This document shows positions 1 to 5,016 of a DNA stretch of 9,824 nucleotides, piece after piece. The stretch is taken from the NCBI GenBank assembly GCA_017881765.1, contig JADGQN010000150.1, positions 1 to 9,824 of the forward strand. Reading direction: 5' to 3'. The notes under the pieces were generated by a model. It saw only the letters and a program-made list of their open reading frames with translations, had not been told where the DNA came from and did not search any database. The first letter of the stretch is position 1; each line of letters starts with the position of its first letter. A program made the translations under genes and the position numbers. The DNA comes from Syntrophobacterales bacterium. Its GTDB lineage: Bacteria; Desulfobacterota; Syntrophorhabdia; Syntrophorhabdales; WCHB1-27.

Positions 1-222
1 ATACGGACCCGGCCGGCAGGGCTTGTGGTTGTCAGCTCTGACAGGGCGCTCATCGATGAGGCCAAGAGACACGGCGTGGTTTTCATGGTGCCCGGGAGGC
101 TGGAGGCAGCGCTCATGGGTGAATCCGAGCAGGAAGCCTCGCATGGCCCCGAGCGCAAGGGCACAGCCCGTAAGCTTCCCAAGAGAGTTAGAAGAGCAAG
201 GCGCACCCTCGGGAAGGTCTGA
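1..222 (+). CDS. C-terminal part of a probable YacP-like NYN-domain protein (5' end outside window)
   Basis: The frame is open from the first base to the TGA at 220-222. The visible tail of about 73 residues begins with a hydrophobic strand leading to V-V-V-S-S-D-R-A-L, followed by a helix and a second short strand (G-V-V-F-M-V-P). This resembles the last strand-helix-strand of NYN/PIN-like ribonuclease folds of the YacP type, where an acidic S-D-R/T-D-R stretch contributes to the metal site. The C-terminus is very basic (K-G-T-A-R-K-L-P-K-R-V-R-R-A-R-R), as is common in proteobacterial members and consistent with RNA binding. The GTG at 25 is an internal codon, because the frame and the fold continue to the left. 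The family call comes from a short segment and could be wrong; the presence of a real truncated gene is likely. The hairpin array starts just after its stop. Confidence 0.55.
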   Translation: MRTRPAGLVVVSSDRALIDEAKRHGVVFMVPGRLEAALMGESEQEASHGPERKGTARKLPKRVRRARRTLGKV

Positions 223-227
223 GACCG

Positions 228-466
228 ACCGCTTCGCTTGAGGACCGCGGCCTAGGGCCGCTTAAGGATCGCCCCGCCTGCAGCGGGGCTTAAGGACCGG
301 GAGCTACGCTCCCTTGAGGAGCGTCGCCTCCGGCGACTTGAGGCAACTGCCTCGAGGCCGAAGGCCGGTCCTTAAGCGAAGCGGTCCTTAAGCCACCGCA
401 GGTGGCGGTCCTCGAACGAAGTGGTCCTCAAGGGCCAAAAGCCCGGTCTTGAGCGGCTAGCCGCTC
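228..466. repeat. Array of about twelve diversified short hairpins with a conserved linker that inverts at the centre
   Basis: Stems read on the plus strand: GC-TTC-GC (231-237), GCGGCC-TAG-GGCCGC (247-261), GCCCCGC-CTGCA-GCGGGGC (271-289), GGGAGC-TAC-GCTCCC (299-313), GTCGCC-TCC-GGCGAC (323-337), GAGGC-AACT-GCCTC (340-353), GGCC-GAA-GGCC (356-366), GC-GAA-GC (376-382), GCCACC-GCA-GGTGGC (392-406), AC-GAA-GT (416-422), GGGC-CAAAA-GCCC (432-444) and GAGCGG-CTAG-CCGCTC (451-466). Between them lies a linker of 7-9 nt: TTGAGGACC, TTAAGGA, TTAAGGACC and TTGAGGA on the left; GGTCCTTAA (twice), GGTCCTCGA, GGTCCTCAA and GGTCTTGA on the right. The linkers are reverse complements, so polarity inverts around 340-356. 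Stem sequences are unrelated but self-complementary, so it is structure rather than sequence that is kept. It is not a CRISPR: the repeat is too short and the 'spacers' are palindromes. The function is unknown. Confidence 0.9.
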
Positions 467-474
467 TATTTCTA

Positions 475-503
475 TTGACAAGCGTCACGTAGATTGCTTA
501 AAT
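475..503 (+). promoter_or_regulatory. Candidate sigma70 promoter for the aminotransferase operon leader
   Basis: A perfect -35 hexamer TTGACA (475-480), a 17-bp spacer and a -10 of TTAAAT (498-503, four of six consensus positions) predict a start near 510. That would give a leader of about 185 nt before the ATG at 696. The promoter begins right after the last hairpin of the array, and the flanking DNA is AT-rich, unlike the GC-rich array. It is the only well-formed promoter seen upstream of the aminotransferases. Confidence 0.6.
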
Positions 504-599
504 TAATGAACAGGAACCCGGTGTACTGTCCTTTTCAATTCTTTTATTTTTACTTTAGGAGCTTGCACCCGGGCACTTTGCCCCTGTAACAGGGAGAGG

Positions 600-631
600 A
601 AGGCCATGGGCGCATGAACTCATGGCCTTTT
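600..631 (+). terminator. Intrinsic terminator-like hairpin 1 in the leader
   Basis: The stem AAGGCCATG (600-608) pairs with CATGGCCTT (621-629) around a 12-nt loop. Its 3' side runs into TTTTAGTTTT. The 9-bp stem is perfect, and the T-tract is interrupted by AG. Its right arm can alternatively pair with the left arm of the next hairpin. Confidence 0.6.
606..617 (+). CDS. Possible three-codon leader ORF (Met-Gly-Ala) inside the attenuator
   Basis: ATG-GGC-GCA-TGA lies 6 nt after a good Shine-Dalgarno (GGGAGAGG, 592-599). Its stop overlaps a further ATG (ATGA, 614-617) that opens an out-of-frame reading of the start of the aminotransferase gene. A ribosome here would cover arms 1 and 2 of the attenuator. 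The ribosome site is convincing; translation of such a tiny ORF is speculation. Confidence 0.2.
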   Translation: MGA

Positions 632-642
632 AGTTTTAGATG

Positions 643-680
643 GGCCATGAGATGCCGGAAACGGTTCATGGCCTTTTTTT
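643..680 (+). terminator. Intrinsic terminator hairpin 2 directly before the aminotransferase ribosome binding site
   Basis: The stem GGCCATGA (643-650) pairs with TCATGGCC (666-673), with an inner CCG-GAAA-CGG stem capped by a GNRA tetraloop (655-664). Seven T residues follow (674-680). This is a textbook rho-independent terminator, yet it ends only 15 nt before the start codon at 696. It must therefore be read through for the operon to be expressed, which suggests regulated attenuation, or that a short leader RNA is the main product. Confidence 0.75.
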
Positions 681-695
681 ATGAAGGAGGAGTCG

Positions 696-1889
696 ATGCT
701 TGTTTCCCGAAAGATGATGACCCTCATCGAAGCCCAGGAGGGCTGGACGAGAAAGATGTTCGAGGCGGCGATCCAGATGAAGAAAGATTACGGAGCCGAG
801 AATGTTTATGATTTCTCGCTCGGTAATCCGGACGTTGAGCCCCCGCCCGAGGTGCAGGAAAAGCTCCTGGAAGTTGTGGCTCACCCGGTCCGGGGGATGC
901 ACAGATATATGCCCAACCCCGGGTACGAGGACGTGAGAGAGCAGATAGCCGACTATCTGAAGGGGAGGACAGGATTGCCGTTCACGTCACATCACGTGTT
1001 TATGACCGTCGGCTGTGCCGGAGGGCTGAACATCGTTTTGAAGAGCATGCTTAATCACGGCGACGAGGTGATCATTCCTAAACCGTTCTTCTGGGAGTTC
1101 AAGAACTACGTGGAGAACTTTGGCGGCGTTGCTAAATTTGTGGAGACGAAGCCCGATTTCCAGCTCGACTTGGAGACGATTGAAGCTGCCTTGAACGACA
1201 AGACTAAAGCGATCCTGATCAACAGCCCTAACAATCCCACAGGCGCCGTTTACAACGAGCAGAGCCTCAAAGACCTGGCGGCCCTTCTCTATAAACAAAG
1301 AAAGCTGGGAAGAGAGGTATTCATCCTTTCTGATGATGCTTACCGAAAACTGGTTTACTCGGATGATACGCTGCCTGAACTTTTCCATATCTATGACTGG
1401 GTGATCTCGGTGACCTCGCATTCGAAAGACCTTGCGCTGCCTGGCGAGCGCATCGGCTATGTCGCCATCTCGCCGCACGTCAAAGAGATGGAACTCCTCG
1501 TCTCCGGTCTCGTGATCGCCAACAGGGTGCTCGGTTTTGTCAACGCCCCGGCCCTGTTTCAGCGGCTGGTTGCGGGCCTCCAGAAGACTTCGGTCAGCAT
1601 CGCCGAATATCAGAAAAAACGGGACGCGCTGTACGAAACATTGATGGAGGCCGGATTCGAGTGCGTCAAGCCGACAGGTGCCTTCTACATGTTTCCAAAG
1701 TCACCGATTAAGGACGAACTGGAGTTTGTCACGATCATGCAGCAGGAAGAGAGAATCCTCGTTGTGCCCGGTCGCGGATTCGGGAGGGGCGGTTTCATCA
1801 GGATTGCCTACTGCGTTCCTCTGGAGACGATATATAAGGCGAGACCCGGGTTCTTAAGGGTAGGCAAGCGCTACGCAAAGCAGAGGTGA
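696..1889 (+). CDS. PLP-dependent aminotransferase, class I/II (first of two tandem paralogues)
   Basis: A fold-type I aminotransferase of 397 aa that moves an amino group between an amino acid and a 2-oxo acid in the cytoplasm. Diagnostic features are N-S-P-N-N-P-T-G (176-183), the PLP-ring aspartate in S-D-D-A-Y (Asp213), the Schiff-base lysine in S-H-S-K-D-L-A-L-P-G-E-R-I-G-Y (Lys244), and the substrate-carboxylate arginine in F-I-R-I-A-Y (Arg369). Length and layout match the aspartate/alanine-type enzymes of anaerobic proteobacteria; the true substrate cannot be read from sequence. ATG 696 is preferred over the in-frame ATG 681 because AGGAGG (685-690) lies 5 nt before it and the N-terminus then aligns with the paralogue. 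It follows the attenuator-like leader and is the first gene of its operon. Confidence 0.93.
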   Translation: MLVSRKMMTLIEAQEGWTRKMFEAAIQMKKDYGAENVYDFSLGNPDVEPPPEVQEKLLEVVAHPVRGMHRYMPNPGYEDVREQIADYLKGRTGLPFTSHHVFMTVGCAGGLNIVLKSMLNHGDEVIIPKPFFWEFKNYVENFGGVAKFVETKPDFQLDLETIEAALNDKTKAILINSPNNPTGAVYNEQSLKDLAALLYKQRKLGREVFILSDDAYRKLVYSDDTLPELFHIYDWVISVTSHSKDLALPGERIGYVAISPHVKEMELLVSGLVIANRVLGFVNAPALFQRLVAGLQKTSVSIAEYQKKRDALYETLMEAGFECVKPTGAFYMFPKSPIKDELEFVTIMQQEERILVVPGRGFGRGGFIRIAYCVPLETIYKARPGFLRVGKRYAKQR

Positions 1890-1891
1890 GT

Positions 1892-3076
1892 ATGACCATT
1901 TCAAAGTCGATTACAAAGTTGATGGAGAACTCCTCGTGGATACGGGCCATGTTCGAGGAGGGAGAGAAACTGAAGAAAATACACGGCGTAGAAAATATAT
2001 TCGATTTTGCCCTGGGTAACCCGATAGCGGAGCCGCCCGAGGAGCTGAAGAAAGAGCTATGCCGCATGGTCTGCGCGGATACGACGGGTATGCACCGTTA
2101 TATGCCGAACAGCGGTTACGACGAGGTGCGTGAGGAGATAGCCCAATTTTGCACCGAAAACACGGGCCTGCCTTTCACGCGAGACCATATCATCATGACA
2201 GTCGGAGCAGCCGGTGCTCTCAACGTCGTTTTCAAATCGATCCTCGATCCCGGAGATGAGGTTATCGTGCCCAACCCCTTCTTCGTCGAGTTCATGTTTT
2301 ATATCAGCAATCACGGCGGGGTGATGAGGCTCGCCGAGACGAAGGCCGACTTCCACCTTGATATTGAAGCTATCAGCAGAGCTATCACCAAGAAAACGAG
2401 GGCGGTTTTACTCAACTCACCGCACAACCCGACCGGTGTGGTTTACAGCGAGGCCGAACTGAAGGAGCTCTGTTATCTGCTGGATGAGAAGCGAAACAAA
2501 GGCCAGAGGATATACCTTGTTTCGGATGAGGCATATCGAAAGCTTCTCTATGACAACACGCCTTTTCCGGATTGCTTCAATCTTTACGATGACACTATAG
2601 TGGTGACGTCGCACTCGAAGGACCTCGCGTTGCCTGGTGAGCGCATCGGATACATAGCAGTCTCGCCCAAGATCGAGAACGAAAGGCCGCTTATCGGTGC
2701 GATGGTCTTTGCAAACAGGATTCTCGGCTTCATCAATGCGCCGGCCTTGATGCAGAGGCTCGTAGGCAGATATCAGAGAAACAGTGTTGATATAGCCAGC
2801 TACCAGCGGAAGAGAGACACCATTTACGACATTCTTGTTGAGTCCGGGTTTGAGGTGAGCAAACCTCAGGGTGCATTTTACATTTTCCCCAAATCACCGA
2901 TCCCCGATGATGTGGCATTTATCAGGGAGTTGCAGAAAAATCACATTCTGGCAGTGCCGGGTATCGGCTTTGGCAGGAGCGGATATTTCAGGTGCGCCTA
3001 TTGCGGAGAGCTGGACCTGATAGAACGATCCAGGCCGGCGTGGAACAGAGTGGGGGAGATATACAACAAGAGATAG
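1892..3076 (+). CDS. PLP-dependent aminotransferase, class I/II (second tandem paralogue)
   Basis: A 394-aa aminotransferase, about 54% identical to the preceding gene by hand alignment with one single-residue gap. All key residues are kept: N-S-P-H-N-P-T-G, the PLP aspartate in S-D-E-A-Y (Asp212), the lysine in T-S-H-S-K-D-L-A-L-P-G-E-R-I-G-Y (Lys243), and the carboxylate-binding arginine near 367. The start at ATG 1892 is chosen because AGAGG (1882-1886) lies 5 nt upstream and the product aligns with its neighbour. A GTG at 1886 overlapping the previous stop is a possible alternative. Only two bases separate the genes, so they are almost certainly co-translated. Divergence is concentrated in surface helices and at 60-70 and 220-235, so substrate preferences may differ, or the two may form a heterodimer; both ideas are inference. 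Confidence 0.93.
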   Translation: MTISKSITKLMENSSWIRAMFEEGEKLKKIHGVENIFDFALGNPIAEPPEELKKELCRMVCADTTGMHRYMPNSGYDEVREEIAQFCTENTGLPFTRDHIIMTVGAAGALNVVFKSILDPGDEVIVPNPFFVEFMFYISNHGGVMRLAETKADFHLDIEAISRAITKKTRAVLLNSPHNPTGVVYSEAELKELCYLLDEKRNKGQRIYLVSDEAYRKLLYDNTPFPDCFNLYDDTIVVTSHSKDLALPGERIGYIAVSPKIENERPLIGAMVFANRILGFINAPALMQRLVGRYQRNSVDIASYQRKRDTIYDILVESGFEVSKPQGAFYIFPKSPIPDDVAFIRELQKNHILAVPGIGFGRSGYFRCAYCGELDLIERSRPAWNRVGEIYNKR

Positions 3077-3261
3077 TGTTTGGTGTTGGGTGGAAGAGCG
3101 CAACGCGCAGCGCCGCAACTCAGCATGCCTGACGCATCGGGTATCGTCGAACATTCACACCAGCGAGGACCGCAACGACTAATTCTACGTTCAGCCCACC
3201 GGCTGAGGACAGATACTTTGAGGATTATGTACCTGGCTCGGTTTACGAGTTCGGGTCGACC

Positions 3262-3654
3262 GTGATGGAAGAAAAGGAGATGATCGACTTTGCCGCTCGC
3301 TATGACCCGCAAGCCTTCCATATTGATCCGGATGCGGCTCGGAAGAGCGTATTTGGCGGCCTCATCGCAAGCGGATGGCACACCGGTGCAGTGTCGATGC
3401 GCCTCATCGTGGACCACTACCTTTCGCGTGTCGCGAGCCTCGGTTCTCTCGGTGTCGATGAACTGCGCTGGCTCAAGCCGGTACGCCCCGGGGATGAGCT
3501 TTCAATACGAGTCACTGTGCTGCAGGCCAGGCGCTCGCAATCCAAACCGGATCGGGGTATCGTCCGGTCGTTAGTGGAAGTGATAAATCAGAATCGCGAA
3601 GTGGTGATGAGCCGGACCGCCGTAAACATTGTGCGTTGCCGCATGGCGACTTGA
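3262..3654 (+). CDS. MaoC-like hot-dog dehydratase, N-terminus apparently cut off or mis-started
   Basis: The product reads as a MaoC/(R)-specific enoyl-CoA hydratase-like protein, acting on acyl-CoA or related thioesters. The catalytic pair is in A-A-R-Y-D-P-Q-A-F-H, with Asp15 and His20 from the GTG at 3262, followed by G-G-L-I-A-S-G-W-H-T and the central strand R-P-G-D-E-L. Family similarity continues upstream in the same frame from about 3211: R-Y-F-E-D-Y-V-P-G-S-V-Y-E-F-G-S is the normal N-terminal strand. That frame is open back to a TGA at 3130-3132 but contains no ATG, GTG or TTG before 3262. Either an unusual start is used (ACG at 3187 would give a normal-length N-terminus), or the start codon has mutated, or the gene is a recent pseudogene. 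GTG 3262 and ATG 3265 lack a convincing ribosome site and would remove the first strand. The gene lies 185 nt after the aminotransferases and 19 nt before the transporter. Confidence 0.65.
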   Translation: MMEEKEMIDFAARYDPQAFHIDPDAARKSVFGGLIASGWHTGAVSMRLIVDHYLSRVASLGSLGVDELRWLKPVRPGDELSIRVTVLQARRSQSKPDRGIVRSLVEVINQNREVVMSRTAVNIVRCRMAT

Positions 3655-3673
3655 CCGAGGCCCCATCTGAATA

Positions 3674-4870
3674 ATGAAGTATCGCTCTATCACCACATTA
3701 TCAGTTGCCCACCTGATTACAGACATTAACCAGGGGGCTGTGCCCGCCCTTCTTCCTTTTCTGATTGCCGCTCAGGGACTGACGTATACCGCGGCAGCGA
3801 CAATTGTCTTCGCAACGAACATATCTTCCTCACTGGTGCAGCCGCTTTTTGGCCATTTTTCCGACAGGATTTCAAAAGCGTGGCTGATGCCCTCGGGCAT
3901 TCTCCTTGCGGGCGTCGGTCTGGCCTTCACGGGTGTCGCGCCTTCCTATCGATTCCTCCTCGGCGCGGCGGCAGTCAGCGGGATCGGAGTAGCTGCATTT
4001 CATCCGGAAGCCGCCCGCCTTGTGAACGAGCTGTCGGGTAAACAGAAGGCGATGGGCATAAGCCTATTCGCGATTGGTGGCCAGTTCGGAATGGCCATTG
4101 GACCTATGCTGACGACGCTTATCGTGGTTTTCTTCGGTCTCACCGGGACCCTTCTGCTTGCTGTCCCGGTTACTATTATGTGCGTCATCAGTGCGTGGCA
4201 ATATCAAAAACTTTTTCATGACCATTCACAACCGAGTGTGACTTCGGACACGTCCCAGACAACAACCGGCGACGACGCGTGGTTTCCATTTTTGCGTCTC
4301 ACCGTCGCTGTCCTTTTTCGTTCCTTTACCTTTTACGGGCTCAACACATTTCTGCCCCTCTACTGGATTCACGTGCTTCATCAATCGAAGATAGCCGGTG
4401 GCACGGCCCTTACGCTTTTCCTCTCCTTCGGTGTATTAGGGACACTCTTAGGGGGCAGGATGGGTGACCGTTACGGATATCGGAGGGTGGCTCTCATCGG
4501 CTTCTGTTTTTCCAGCGTTCTGCTGCCGGTCTTTGTCCTTGCCCAGAACGTACGGGCAGCAACTCTCCTCCTCATCCCCCTGGGGATCGCCCATTGTACC
4601 GCTTTTAGTCCTATGGTCGTGTTGGGGCAGAAGTACCTGCCCAACCGTATCGGTCTGGCATCGGGCGTTACTCTGGGTTTATCAGTATCGGTGGGCGGCG
4701 TCGCGGCTCCGGTTTTGGGGCGCGTGGCCGACGGCTACGGTATTCATGCGGCATTGATGGTCCTGGCCTTTTTCCCGCTCGTGGCCGGCCTATTCACGGT
4801 GACGTTGCCACGGCGCCATCCTTTGACGGATCCCGTTCTCGGCCGGACTGGAGGGGGCGTCCTTGAATAG
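3674..4870 (+). CDS. MFS exporter of the fosmidomycin-resistance (Fsr) family
   Basis: A 398-aa integral membrane protein with the 12-helix major facilitator layout. Its signature is that of the Fsr branch: H-L-I-T-D-I-N-Q-G-A-V-P-A-L-L-P in helix 1 (residues 13-28), G-H-F-S-D-R between helices 2 and 3 (60-65), G-I-G-V-A-A-F-H-P-E-A-A-R in helix 4 (103-115) and G-G-Q-F-G-M-A-I-G-P in helix 5 (135-144). A second G-G-R-M-G-D-R-Y-G-Y-R-R loop marks the start of the C-terminal half. Family members are proton-driven inner-membrane exporters; E. coli Fsr removes fosmidomycin, but natural substrates are mostly unknown. The start has only a weak ribosome site (GAGG at 3656-3659), and translation may be coupled to the MaoC-like gene ending 19 nt upstream. 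Export of a metabolite handled by its neighbours is possible but not shown. Confidence 0.88.
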   Translation: MKYRSITTLSVAHLITDINQGAVPALLPFLIAAQGLTYTAAATIVFATNISSSLVQPLFGHFSDRISKAWLMPSGILLAGVGLAFTGVAPSYRFLLGAAAVSGIGVAAFHPEAARLVNELSGKQKAMGISLFAIGGQFGMAIGPMLTTLIVVFFGLTGTLLLAVPVTIMCVISAWQYQKLFHDHSQPSVTSDTSQTTTGDDAWFPFLRLTVAVLFRSFTFYGLNTFLPLYWIHVLHQSKIAGGTALTLFLSFGVLGTLLGGRMGDRYGYRRVALIGFCFSSVLLPVFVLAQNVRAATLLLIPLGIAHCTAFSPMVVLGQKYLPNRIGLASGVTLGLSVSVGGVAAPVLGRVADGYGIHAALMVLAFFPLVAGLFTVTLPRRHPLTDPVLGRTGGGVLE

Positions 4871-4936
4871 GTATCATGCTGTCGGCGATGGACGGCCTGA
4901 CCGCAGCGACTGAACGCGCCCTATCTAAAGATTACA

Positions 4937-4965
4937 TTGCAACTCCTCCTTACCTGCCCTATAAT
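4937..4965 (+). promoter_or_regulatory. Candidate sigma70 promoter of the octaheme cytochrome gene
   Basis: TTGCAA (4937-4942), a 17-bp spacer and a perfect TATAAT (4960-4965) predict a start near 4972 and a 45-nt leader before ATG 5017. Its position inside the longer open frame that begins at 4876 supports the later start for the cytochrome. Confidence 0.6.
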
Positions 4966-5016
4966 CAAAGTAAAGGCTTTCGTAGAGCCCGGCGGATCAA
5001 GCGAAGGGGGTGCACG

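Larger units (their letters stand above)
600..680 (+). promoter_or_regulatory. Four-arm attenuator-like leader with mutually exclusive hairpins
   Basis: Four arms occur in order: 1 = GGCCATG (602-608), 2 = TCATGGCC (620-627), 3 = GGCCATGA (643-650), 4 = TCATGGCC (666-673). Arms 1:2 and 3:4 form two terminators. Arms 2:3 form a perfect 8-bp alternative stem that would destroy both. This is the logic of amino-acid attenuators and of many riboswitch expression platforms. Two further small hairpins precede it: GGGCA-CTT-TGCCC (571-583) and CCCTG-TAA-CAGGG (582-594, sharing two bases with the first). I do not recognise a known riboswitch class. What would drive the switch is unknown. Confidence 0.5.

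Noticed and set aside
223..470. CRISPR array, suggested by regular short repeats
   Set aside because: The repeated unit is only 7-9 nt, inverts midway, and the intervening segments are themselves palindromes of about 7-19 nt rather than unrelated 30-40 nt spacers.
510..600. A known riboswitch aptamer (molybdenum cofactor, THF, glycine and SAM types considered)
   Set aside because: Small hairpins are present, but no conserved aptamer core could be matched with confidence by eye; a covariance-model search would decide.
614..811. 65-codon ORF starting in the attenuator and overlapping the aminotransferase gene
   Set aside because: Most of it is the shadow of the aminotransferase reading frame and has no protein-like composition; only the start overlap with the Met-Gly-Ala mini-ORF is noted.
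4876..5016. N-terminal extension of the cytochrome from ATG 4876
   Set aside because: The 47 extra residues precede a clear signal peptide, and a promoter and ribosome site lie inside the extension, so ATG 5017 is the credible start.
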